Source: Hydrogenophaga sp. A37
Lineage (GTDB): Bacteria > Pseudomonadota > Gammaproteobacteria > Burkholderiales > Burkholderiaceae_C
Direction: 5' to 3'
Length of the DNA: 39,176 bases
Assembly: GCF_002001205.1 (NCBI RefSeq)
Contig: NZ_MUNZ01000130.1
Coordinates: forward strand, 1 to 39,176
Numbering within the stretch: position 1 is the stretch's first letter; every line of letters begins with the position of its first letter. Positions 8,004-14,910 of the stretch are shown in pieces. The notes beneath the pieces were generated by a model, which was not told the origin of the DNA, did not search any database, and saw only the letters and a program-made list of their open reading frames with translations. The position numbers and the translations under genes are program-made.

Positions 8004-8470
8004 GGGGGCAGGAGGGCGGGCTCGACGTCGAGCTCGAAGTGGAAATTGAGGCGGCGGCTGTTGCTCTGCCAGTCGGGGCCCGAGCGCAGCCGCACCTGCA
8101 GTTGGTCTTGCAGGCTGGCGCCGCGGATCGTGCCGGCGAACACCAGGCTGCGCTCGCCCGACACCAGCCGCCCAGAGCGCAGCGGGCCTTGGGTGGTCCA
8201 GACGGCTTCGATGCTCGACGCCTCGTCGCGCGGCAGCACCATGTAAATGCGTCCGCTGCGGCCGTCCCATTCGCGGGTGTCGATGTGGATGTTGACGCGG
8301 ATCCAGGCCTCCATGCCGCCGTCGCGGTCGGCCCGGGTCTGCGGCGTCCACTGCATCTGGGCATTGGGCGGCACGGTGTGGCTGCGCGAGTCGTCAAGCC
8401 GGTGCGGGTTGGCCAACGCGGGCGTGCCCAGGGCCAGGGCGGTGCAGAGCAGCAGGGCGCGCGCGATCAC
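8000..8470 (-). CDS. Unknown small exported protein of the fibre-like cluster
   Basis: 156 aa, starting at a GTG whose GTGA overlaps the stop of the upstream subunit gene; its own stop overlaps the chaperone ATG. Signal peptide ARALLLCTALALGTPALA, then a mature chain rich in predicted beta strands (MEAWIRVNIHID, SGRIYMVLPRD, SLVFAGTIRG) with a terminal strand RRLNFHFELDVE. I do not recognise the family. No cysteine remains after signal cleavage. Position between the pilin-like gene and the chaperone suggests a minor subunit or assembly factor; that is inference only. Confidence 0.65.
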   Translation of the reverse strand: MIARALLLCTALALGTPALANPHRLDDSRSHTVPPNAQMQWTPQTRADRDGGMEAWIRVNIHIDTREWDGRSGRIYMVLPRDEASSIEAVWTTQGPLRSGRLVSGERSLVFAGTIRGASLQDQLQVRLRSGPDWQSNSRRLNFHFELDVEPALLPP

Positions 8471-9102
8471 GGGCTGCTCACGGTGTAGGTGACCTGGCCG
8501 TTGTAGGTGCCCGCTGCCCGTACCGCGCTGTTGGCGTAGGTGAAGCTGTGGCAGTTCTCGATGTAGGTGTTGGCCGGGATGGTGGTCAGCGTCTGGGTGG
8601 CGCCATTGAAGGTGCCTGCAGGGATCACATTGGGTGCGTTGCTGCCGGGCGCCGAGACCGTCCAGCTGATCTGGCTGAAGGGGATCGTGTCGCCCGCGGC
8701 GTTGCTCAGGTTGGCCGGTGAGGTCACGCGCAGCGTGGCGCTGGCTGGGCCGTTGTTGGCGTTGCTGCGGCGGTAAGAGGCGCCGATGATCACCTGGCTG
8801 GCGGGCGTGGGGCAGGTGGTGAAGCCGTCGCCATAGAGGCTGGCCGATTGCGTGCTGTCGCTGGTCATGGCCTGTGGCGTGCCGCTGAGCAGTTGCGCGC
8901 CGGTGAGGTTGGCGCTGACCAGATTGACGGTGGTGTTGTTGCCTTCGGCGGTGCCGTTGCCCACGTGCAGGAACACGCGGCGGGACGCAGCGGCCAGGGT
9001 GAGCGACCAGGCGTGGGCCGCACCCAGCGGCGCGCAACACACCAGCAGCAGGCCGATGGCGGCGAGCCGGTGGGGGGTGCAAAGGCGCTGCGCGGGTTTC
9101 AT
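8467..9102 (-). CDS. Second pilin-like exported subunit
   Basis: 211 aa with a signal peptide (LAAIGLLLVCCAPLGAAHA). The mature chain is Ser/Thr/Asn/Ala-rich. It shares with the first gene of the cluster the motif DTIPFSQI (DTIPWSEI there) and the C-terminal pattern AGTYNGQVTYTVSSP (PGTYGTTNGRVTYTAAMP there), so the two are probably homologous fibre subunits. Unlike the first it has two mature cysteines (TTCPTP and IENCHSF) able to form a disulfide. 160 bp separate it from the first subunit gene, with a stable hairpin between, and its stop overlaps the next start. Confidence 0.7.
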   Translation of the reverse strand: MKPAQRLCTPHRLAAIGLLLVCCAPLGAAHAWSLTLAAASRRVFLHVGNGTAEGNNTTVNLVSANLTGAQLLSGTPQAMTSDSTQSASLYGDGFTTCPTPASQVIIGASYRRSNANNGPASATLRVTSPANLSNAAGDTIPFSQISWTVSAPGSNAPNVIPAGTFNGATQTLTTIPANTYIENCHSFTYANSAVRAAGTYNGQVTYTVSSP

Positions 9103-9184
9103 GGGTTCATTGTGGACCGGACGGGGTGAAGCGAAAGAGGGCTTTCACGAGGCATCGACCGAGGGGCGGGGCGCTCAAATGACA

Positions 9185-9215
9185 ACGGAGGGGCCGCGAC
9201 CTGCGGACCCTCCGT
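9185..9215 (-). other. Stable hairpin between the first and second subunit genes
   Basis: ACGGAGGG (9185-9192) pairs perfectly with CCCTCCGT (9208-9215); after one mismatch CCGC/GCGG extends the stem round a GACCT loop. No U-tract follows on the minus strand, so it is more likely an mRNA 3'-end stabiliser or processing barrier than an intrinsic terminator. It would leave the first subunit mRNA in excess, as expected for a major pilin. Confidence 0.5.
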
Positions 9216-9262
9216 GTGTGGGGCTGTGGGCCAGCCCAGGAACAGGCCCGCCGGGCTCCGGC

Positions 9263-9853
9263 TCAGGGCATGGCGGCCGTGTAGGTCACGCGGCCATTGG
9301 TGGTGCCGTAGGTGCCAGGGGCCACGACGTTCGCGTTGGCGTAGCTGAAGGTCCAGTTGGCCGAACGGTCGGTGACCTTGGTGCCTGAGGACAGCGTGAC
9401 GTTGCTGGCGGCGCCGGCGCCGGTGAGCGGGATCAAGGGGCTGGGCAGCGCGGCCAGGCTGGTGGTGGAAGTGATTTCCGACCAAGGAATGGTGTCGGCG
9501 GTGCCGTTGGTCAGCGCGCCGGTCGTGCTGGCGGACAGCGTGATCTGGCCGTTGTTGCCCACCACCCGCACTGGCACCACGTTGCCGGTGATGCTGCCGG
9601 CAGGGGCGCCCGTGCCCAGCGCGGCCGCGTTGGTGGAGTAGTCGAAGGTCACGGTGTCTTCGGTGGTGTTGTTGGCCAGGCCGGCAGCGCCGGTGCCCAC
9701 GCCCAGGAACAGCACGCGCGGCACGACCACACGGAAGTTCAGGTCGGCGGCGGCGTTGCCGGTGCCGATGACCAACTGCGACTCGGCCGACGCCAGCAAG
9801 GGAGCGGCCAAGGCCAGGGCGATGGCGGACTTGAGGATCAGGGACTTCTTCAC
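9263..9853 (-). CDS. Pilin-like exported subunit, probable major fibre subunit
   Basis: 196 aa from a GTG at 9853 preceded by AAGGA six bases upstream; this gives a textbook signal peptide (KKSLILKSAIALALAAPLLASA). The mature chain starts ESQLVIGTGNAAADLNFRVVVPRVLFLG, is rich in Ala, Thr, Gly, Val and Asn and has no cysteine. DTIPWSEI and the C-terminal GRVTYTAAMP match the second subunit gene. First gene of the cluster, with its own long untranslated region and a hairpin downstream, which fits the most highly expressed subunit. Homology to Csu, CS1 or DUF4402-like pilins is possible but not visible to me with certainty. Confidence 0.72.
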   Translation of the reverse strand: MKKSLILKSAIALALAAPLLASAESQLVIGTGNAAADLNFRVVVPRVLFLGVGTGAAGLANNTTEDTVTFDYSTNAAALGTGAPAGSITGNVVPVRVVGNNGQITLSASTTGALTNGTADTIPWSEITSTTSLAALPSPLIPLTGAGAASNVTLSSGTKVTDRSANWTFSYANANVVAPGTYGTTNGRVTYTAAMP

Positions 9854-9931
9854 GACGTTTCCTTCAAAGAGAACTTTTTGAGCGACCTGAAGACCTTTGG
9901 AGTACCCGGGGCGCGCTGTTTGGGTGGGTGA

Positions 9932-9960
9932 ATGGTACGGAAAGTGCTGCGATTCCACAA
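9932..9960 (-). promoter_or_regulatory. Candidate sigma70 promoter for the fibre-like operon
   Basis: On the minus strand TTGTGG, 17 bases, TACCAT, which matches three and four of six consensus positions. Transcription would start near 9925 and give a leader of about 70 nt before the GTG of the first subunit gene. Weak match; chosen for spacing and for lying in the AT-richer stretch. Confidence 0.3.
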
Positions 9961-10054
9961 ATCGAAATCCGGGAAAACCGCACGTTTTCAAGCACTTGCA
10001 GCCAAAAGTTTGCCCGGCGGTCGAACAACGGGGACGAGTGGTCGAAAAAATGCC

Positions 10055-10564
10055 TCAAGTTTTCCTTGCGCTTGCCGTGCTTAGGCCCTTGGTAAGCAAA
10101 TGCCCCAGTGGGAGGGCACTCGCGGACTTCACTTCGCCCAGCGAGAAGCTGGTGTGCAGGTCTTTCACATTGGGCAGGTTGATCAGCACCTCGCGCGCGA
10201 AGCGGCTGAACTCGCCCAGGTCGGGGCAGACGACCTGCAGCTCAAACGTGCCCGAGCCGCTGATGTAGTGGCAGGAGACGATCTCGGGGATTTTCTGGAT
10301 CGCGGCTTCCATCTGGCGCAGCACGTCGCCGCTGTTGCGCTCGGCGTCCAGCCGCACGAAGGCGAGCACGCCCAGGCCGATCTTGTCCCGGTTGAGCTCG
10401 GCCCGGTAACCGGTGATGAAGCCGCTTTCTTCCAGCGCGCGCACCCGACGCCAGCACGGCGCGGCCGACAGGCCCACGCGGCTGGCCAGTTCGGCATTGG
10501 TCAGGCGGCCGTCGTTTTGCAGCTGATTCAGGATGGCGAGGTCAAACTTGTCGAGTGTTTCCAT
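10055..10564 (-). CDS. Lrp/AsnC-family transcriptional regulator
   Basis: 169 aa. N-terminal winged helix-turn-helix (LDKFDLAILNQLQNDGRLTNAELASRVGLSAAPCWRRVRALEE, residues 3-46 in full) with the Lrp hallmark LSxAPCWRRVxxLE, then the RAM ligand domain (IGLGVLAFVRLD, SGDVLRQMEAAIQKIPEIV, CHYISGSGTFELQVVCPD). Such proteins form octamers and sense amino acids. It is divergent from the indolepyruvate oxidoreductase gene with 177 bp between them, so it most likely controls that aromatic amino-acid degradation gene, and perhaps itself. About 10 residues longer at the C-terminus than the usual 150-160. Confidence 0.92.
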   Translation of the reverse strand: METLDKFDLAILNQLQNDGRLTNAELASRVGLSAAPCWRRVRALEESGFITGYRAELNRDKIGLGVLAFVRLDAERNSGDVLRQMEAAIQKIPEIVSCHYISGSGTFELQVVCPDLGEFSRFAREVLINLPNVKDLHTSFSLGEVKSASALPLGHLLTKGLSTASARKT

Positions 10565-10578
10565 GGTGGCTTGATTCT

Positions 10579-10589
10579 AGAAATAATCT
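10579..10589. promoter_or_regulatory. Lrp-like operator candidate
   Basis: AGAAATAATCT, AGA and TCT arms around an AT-rich centre, 15 bp upstream of the Lrp-type start in the divergent region. The form (AT-rich core flanked by short inverted arms) agrees with known Lrp/AsnC sites, but the match to the E. coli consensus is only partial. Confidence 0.3.
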
Positions 10590-10741
10590 TGCTTTGATGG
10601 CTGGAATTTGGGCATGAAAAGCAAACACCTGTCAGCGACCGAGTCATACACTGTGCGTCAAACTGAAGCCGGCCCATCAGCTGGGATCTCGGTTGAAAAA
10701 GCGCCCACAAGGCGTTCCCCACCCACGCAGGAGACAACAAG

Positions 10742-13700
10742 ATGAACGCCCCACTGCCCGAACACATCCGCAAAGCCCTGGAAACCGTCACGCTCGACGA
10801 CAAATATTCGCTCGACCACGGCCGCGCCTTCATGAGCGGCGTGCAGGCGCTGGTGAAACTGCCCATGCTGCAGCGCCAGCGCGACGCGCTGCAGGGCAAG
10901 AACACGGCGGGTTTTGTCAGCGGTTACCGCGGCTCGCCGCTCGGCGGCTACGACCAGGCGCTTCAAAAAGCGGCGCCTTATTTGAAGCAGCAGAACATCG
11001 TCTTCCAGCCGGGCGTGAACGAGGAGCTGGCGGCCACCGCGCTCTGGGGCACCCAGCAGCTGGGCTTTGCACCGCCTGGCTCCAACAAGTTCGATGGCGT
11101 GTTCGGCATCTGGTACGGCAAGGGCCCGGGTGTGGACCGCTGCTCCGACGTGTTCAAACACGCCAACATGGCCGGCACCACGCCCTGGGGCGGCGTGATC
11201 GCGGTGGCCGGCGACGACCACGTGGCTAAGAGCAGCACCGCCGCTCACCAGAGCGACCACATCTTCAAGGCCTGCGGCCTGCCGGTGTTCTTCCCGTCCA
11301 CGGTGCAGGACATCCTCGATTTGGGCATCCACGCCATCGCCATGAGCCGTTTCAGCGGCGTCTGGGCCGGCATGAAGACGATCCAGGAGATCGTCGAATC
11401 GAGCGCCACGGCGATGATCGACCCCGAACGCGTCGAGATCGTGGTCCCCGAGTTCGACATGCCGCCCGGTGGCCTGCACATCCGCTGGCCAGACGCCGCG
11501 CTGGAGCAGGAAGCGCGCCTCTTTGATTTCAAGTGGTACGCCGCACTGGCCTACATCCGCGCCAACAAGCTCAACCACAACGTGGTCGCCGGCCCGAACG
11601 ACCGCTTCGGCATCATCGCCAGCGGCAAGGCCTTCAACGACACGCGCCAGGCGCTGCTGGACCTGGGCCTGGACGATGCCACCTGCCGCCGCATCGGCCT
11701 GCGCCTGCACAAGGTCAACGTGGTCTGGCCGCTGGAAGCGCAGACCACGCGCGAGTTCGCCACCGGCCTGCGCGAGATCCTGGTGGTGGAAGAGAAGCGC
11801 CAGGTCATCGAGTACCAGCTCAAGGAAGAGCTCTACAACTGGCGTGGCGACGTGCGCCCGCACGTGCTGGGCAAGTTCGACGAGGTGGAAGGCGATTTCA
11901 CCGGTGGCGAATGGTCCATGCCCAACCCGAGCGCGCACACCCTGCTGCGCGCCAACGCCGACCTGACGCCCAGCATCATCGCCCGCGCCATCGCCAAACG
12001 CCTGCGCAAGATGGGCCTGCCCGAGGACGTGCAGGCGCGCGTTGACGCGCAGCTCGCCATCCTCACGGCGCAGGAGCAGTCGATGCAGACCCTGCTGACC
12101 AAGGGAGTGGAAGGCGCCGAGCGCCAGCCCTGGTTCTGCTCAGGCTGCCCGCACAACACCAGCACCAAGGTGCCCGAAGGCTCGCGGGCCATGGCTGGCA
12201 TCGGCTGCCATTTCATGACCATCTGGATGGACCGCGCCACCGTGGGCTTCACCCAGATGGGCGGCGAGGGCGTGCCCTGGGTCGGCCAGCAGCCGTTCGT
12301 GAACGACCAGCACATGTTCGCCAACCTCGGCGACGGCACCTACTTCCACAGCGGCATCCTGGCCGTGCGCCAGAGCATCGCCGCCGGTGTGAACATCACC
12401 TACAAGATCCTCTACAACGATGCCGTCGCCATGACGGGCGGCCAGCAGGTGGGCGAACGGCCCGAAGGCCACAGCGTGGTGCAGATCGCGCAGAGCATGC
12501 GCGCCGAGGGCGCGGTGAAGATCACCATCGTGACCGACGAGCCGGAGAAGTACGCCAGCGTGAGCGGCCTGCCCAGCGGCATCGCCATCCAGCACCGCGA
12601 CACGCTGGATGCGGTGCAGCGCGAGTTCCGCGAGATCAAGGGCACCACGGTCATCATTTACGACCAGACCTGCGCCACCGAAAAGCGCCGCCGCCGCAAG
12701 CGCGGCACGCTGGTCGAGCCGACCGAGCGCGTGGTCATCAACGAGCTGGTGTGTGAAGGCTGTGGCGACTGCAGCGTGCAGAGCAACTGCCTGTCGGTCG
12801 AGCCGCTGGAAACCGAGTTCGGCCGCAAGCGCAGCATCAACCAGAGCAGCTGCAACAAGGACTTCTCCTGCGTCAAGGGCTTCTGCCCGAGCTTCGTCAC
12901 CGTGGACGGCGGCCAGCTGCGCAAGAAGGACAAAGGCGGCGCCAAGGCCGAATGGGCCGGCGGCGTGTTGCCCGAGCCGAAACCGCCGGTGTTGGGCGCC
13001 GAAGCCTGGGGCATCATCGTCGCGGGCGTCGGCGGCACCGGTGTCATCACCATCGGCCAGTTGCTGGGCATGGCCGCGCACATCGAGGGCAAGGGCATCG
13101 TCACGCAGGACGCGGCGGGTCTGGCGCAGAAGGGCGGCGCGACCTGGAGCCACGTGCTGATCGGCGCGCACCAGGACGTGATCCGCACCACACGGGTCTC
13201 GGCGGCTTCGGCCGACCTGATCATCGGCTGCGATCCCATCGTGGCGGCGCACAAGGAAAGCTGGCAGCGGCTGCGCGCCGGTCGCAGCCACGTGGCGCTC
13301 AATGCCAGCGCCACGCCGACGGCCGCGTTCGTGAAGAACCCGGACTGGCAGAACCCGGCGCAGGCCTGCGTGGACGCACTGACGGCCAGCCTGGGCGCCG
13401 AGGCGGTGGGTACGTTCGACGCCGAGGCCGCGTCGTCGAAGCTCATGGGCGACTCGATCTACACCAACCCCATGATGCTGGGCCACGCCTGGCAGCGCGG
13501 GTGGGTACCGCTGGGCCTGACGGCGCTGATGCGCGCGATCGAGCTGAACGCGGTGCAGGTCGAGAAGAACAAGCAGGCCTTCGAATGGGGCCGCCGCGCC
13601 GCGCACGATCCCAAGGCCCTGGCCGCGCTGGTCAACCCGCTGGGCCAGCAGGTGATCCAGTTCAAGAAGCGCGAAACCCTGGACAGTCTGGTCGCGCGCC

Positions 13701-14326
13701 GGGTCGAGTTCCTGACGGGCTACCAGAACGCCGCATACGCGGGCGAATACGAGGTGTTGGTGCGCCGGGTGCAGGACGCCGAGGCGAAGCTGGGCAAGAC
13801 CACGATCACCGAAGCTGTGGCGCGTTACCTCTTCAAGCTCATGGCGTACAAGGACGAGTACGAGGTCGCCCGCCTGCATTCAGATCCGGCCTTCCACGCC
13901 AAACTGGCGGCGCAGTTCGAGGGCGACTTCAAGCTGCACGTGCATTTGGCGCCGCCGCTGATCGCCAAGAAGAACGCCAAGGGCGAGCTGATCAAGCAGC
14001 GGTTCGGCCCACTGATGTTCACCGGCTTCAAGCTGCTGGCGAAGCTCAAAGGCTTGCGCGGCACGGCGCTGGACGTGTTTGGCCGCACCGAAGAGCGCCG
14101 CACCGAGCGCGCCCTGATCGGCGAGTACAAAGCCTGCGTGGAAGAGCTGCTGAAGGGGCTGAACGCTGGCAACCACGCGCTGGCCCTGGACATCGCCCTC
14201 ATTCCTGAGCAGATCAAGGGTTTTGGCCACGTCAAGGAGCGCAACCTCGCGGCGGCCCGCGGCCGCTGGAGCGGGCTGATGGCGCAGTGGCGTGATGGCC
14301 CGACGCCTGTGGCGCGCGCCGCCTGA
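10742..14326 (+). CDS. Indolepyruvate:ferredoxin oxidoreductase, fused single-chain form
   Basis: 1194 aa. Oxidatively decarboxylates aryl-pyruvates (from Trp, Phe, Tyr transamination) to aryl-acetyl-CoA with reduction of ferredoxin; thiamine-diphosphate and Fe-S enzyme of the cytoplasm. Order seen: pyrimidine-binding part with FVSGYRGSPLGGYDQ (near residue 60), TPP-binding part with WFCSGCPHNTS (near 464) and ANLGDGTYFHSG, a cysteine cluster VCEGCGDCSVQSNC (near 671) for one [4Fe-4S], then a gamma-type domain GVGGTGVITIGQLL (near 762) with GLAQKGGATWSHV. The C-terminal 200 residues match the DUF6537-like tail of fused enzymes. Compared with archaeal IorAB it has fewer ferredoxin-type clusters, as is normal for the fused proteobacterial form. 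GGAG lies 8 nt before the ATG. Confidence 0.93.
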   Translation: MNAPLPEHIRKALETVTLDDKYSLDHGRAFMSGVQALVKLPMLQRQRDALQGKNTAGFVSGYRGSPLGGYDQALQKAAPYLKQQNIVFQPGVNEELAATALWGTQQLGFAPPGSNKFDGVFGIWYGKGPGVDRCSDVFKHANMAGTTPWGGVIAVAGDDHVAKSSTAAHQSDHIFKACGLPVFFPSTVQDILDLGIHAIAMSRFSGVWAGMKTIQEIVESSATAMIDPERVEIVVPEFDMPPGGLHIRWPDAALEQEARLFDFKWYAALAYIRANKLNHNVVAGPNDRFGIIASGKAFNDTRQALLDLGLDDATCRRIGLRLHKVNVVWPLEAQTTREFATGLREILVVEEKRQVIEYQLKEELYNWRGDVRPHVLGKFDEVEGDFTGGEWSMPNPSAHTLLRANADLTPSIIARAIAKRLRKMGLPEDVQARVDAQLAILTAQEQSMQTLLTKGVEGAERQPWFCSGCPHNTSTKVPEGSRAMAGIGCHFMTIWMDRATVGFTQMGGEGVPWVGQQPFVNDQHMFANLGDGTYFHSGILAVRQSIAAGVNITYKILYNDAVAMTGGQQVGERPEGHSVVQIAQSMRAEGAVKITIVTDEPEKYASVSGLPSGIAIQHRDTLDAVQREFREIKGTTVIIYDQTCATEKRRRRKRGTLVEPTERVVINELVCEGCGDCSVQSNCLSVEPLETEFGRKRSINQSSCNKDFSCVKGFCPSFVTVDGGQLRKKDKGGAKAEWAGGVLPEPKPPVLGAEAWGIIVAGVGGTGVITIGQLLGMAAHIEGKGIVTQDAAGLAQKGGATWSHVLIGAHQDVIRTTRVSAASADLIIGCDPIVAAHKESWQRLRAGRSHVALNASATPTAAFVKNPDWQNPAQACVDALTASLGAEAVGTFDAEAASSKLMGDSIYTNPMMLGHAWQRGWVPLGLTALMRAIELNAVQVEKNKQAFEWGRRAAHDPKALAALVNPLGQQVIQFKKRETLDSLVARRVEFLTGYQNAAYAGEYEVLVRRVQDAEAKLGKTTITEAVARYLFKLMAYKDEYEVARLHSDPAFHAKLAAQFEGDFKLHVHLAPPLIAKKNAKGELIKQRFGPLMFTGFKLLAKLKGLRGTALDVFGRTEERRTERALIGEYKACVEELLKGLNAGNHALALDIALIPEQIKGFGHVKERNLAAARGRWSGLMAQWRDGPTPVARAA

Positions 14327-14338
14327 ACCGGGTCTGGC

Positions 14339-14354
14339 CGGGGCCATGGCCCCG
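14339..14354. other. GC-rich palindrome after the oxidoreductase gene
   Basis: CGGGGCCATGGCCCCG is a 16-bp perfect palindrome just after the oxidoreductase stop. No T-run follows, so an intrinsic terminator is doubtful; it may slow exonucleases at the 3' end of that mRNA. Confidence 0.35.
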
Positions 14355-14380
14355 CCCACCGAGGGGGAGAGGGTGCGTCA

Positions 14381-14386
14381 TACAAT
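14381..14386 (+). promoter_or_regulatory. Probable -10 element of the yajC-secD-secF promoter
   Basis: TACAAT matches five of six positions of TATAAT. The -35 region 17 bp upstream is poor. Transcription would start near 14393, placing the strong hairpin at 14399-14435 at the very 5' end of the mRNA. Confidence 0.4.
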
Positions 14387-14398
14387 GAGCGGTTCCGC

Positions 14399-14435
14399 CG
14401 CAAGGCCCGGCCGGGTTCGCCCGCCGGGCCTTGCG
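14399..14435 (+). promoter_or_regulatory. Strong leader hairpin upstream of yajC
   Basis: CGCAAGGCCCGGC (14399-14411) pairs perfectly with GCCGGGCCTTGCG (14423-14435). After one bulged C the loop folds further as GGG-TTCG-CCC, giving a UUCG tetraloop. The sequence after it (TCTTGACCCTTTT) is only moderately T-rich. It is either the terminator of an upstream transcript or a structured yajC leader that ends about 32 nt before the GTG start. Confidence 0.55.
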
Positions 14436-14467
14436 TCTTGACCCTTTTGACCTTGTTGGAGACGCCT

Positions 14468-14788
14468 GTGTTCATTTCTTCTGCCTACGCCCAAGCCGCC
14501 ACCGGTGGCAGCACCCAGGACACCCTGATGAGCATGTTGCCGCTGGTGCTCATGTTTGTGGTGCTGTACTTCGTGATGATCCGCCCCCAGATGAAACGCC
14601 AGAAGGAGCACAAGGCCATGGTCGAAGCCCTGGCCAAGGGCGACGAGGTCGTGACCGCCGGCGGCTTCCTGGGCAAGGTGTCCAAGGTGGGCGAAACCTA
14701 TGTCGGTGTGGAGCTTGCCGACGGCATGGAAGTCCAGATGCAGCGCACGGCCGTGGTTCAGGTGCTGCCCAAGGGCACCATTAAGTAA
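14468..14788 (+). CDS. yajC: YajC, SecDF-associated preprotein translocase subunit
   Basis: 106 aa from the GTG at 14468, which has GGAG six bases upstream; an in-frame ATG at 14438 lacks this. Small single-span inner-membrane protein that associates with SecDF. The N-terminus FISSAYAQ is the usual YajC opening, followed by MLPLVLMFVVLYFVMIRPQ, the transmembrane helix and the hallmark RPQ-K-x-K region, then the soluble GDEVVTAGGFLGKV motif. Lies upstream of secD and secF, separated by 122 bp that hold one copy of a dispersed repeat. Confidence 0.95.
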   Translation: MFISSAYAQAATGGSTQDTLMSMLPLVLMFVVLYFVMIRPQMKRQKEHKAMVEALAKGDEVVTAGGFLGKVSKVGETYVGVELADGMEVQMQRTAVVQVLPKGTIK

Positions 14789-14790
14789 CA

Positions 14791-14875
14791 CCCCCGCGCC
14801 GCGCCTGGCAGCGCGTCACCCCCTCAAGGGGGCAATGCGAGTGGCCCGGCGGAGCCGGTTCCACCGCATTCCCGG
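14791..14875. repeat. Dispersed intergenic repeat, copy 1
   Basis: Lies between yajC and secD. It contains the hairpin CCCCCT-CA-AGGGGG and the arms CCGGC-GGA-GCCGG within GGCCCGGCGGAGCCGGTTCC. Copy 2 at 30022-30100 shares the same order of elements and the identical 20-mer; a diverged copy is at 20334-20378. I recall similar sequence between genes in Comamonadaceae, which cannot be checked here. Confidence 0.75.
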
Positions 14876-14910
14876 ACAGCTACCCCTCACGCCACTTTGG
14901 TTGCCTCCTC

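Noticed and set aside
9185..9215. Hairpin as an intrinsic terminator of the first subunit gene
   Set aside because: No run of U follows on the transcribed strand; an mRNA stabiliser or processing site is a better reading.
12140..13879. Minus-strand open frame of 579 codons opposite the indolepyruvate oxidoreductase
   Set aside because: The plus strand encodes clear conserved motifs over the whole stretch; the antisense frame has no recognisable domain and a His/Arg/Ala-rich shadow composition.
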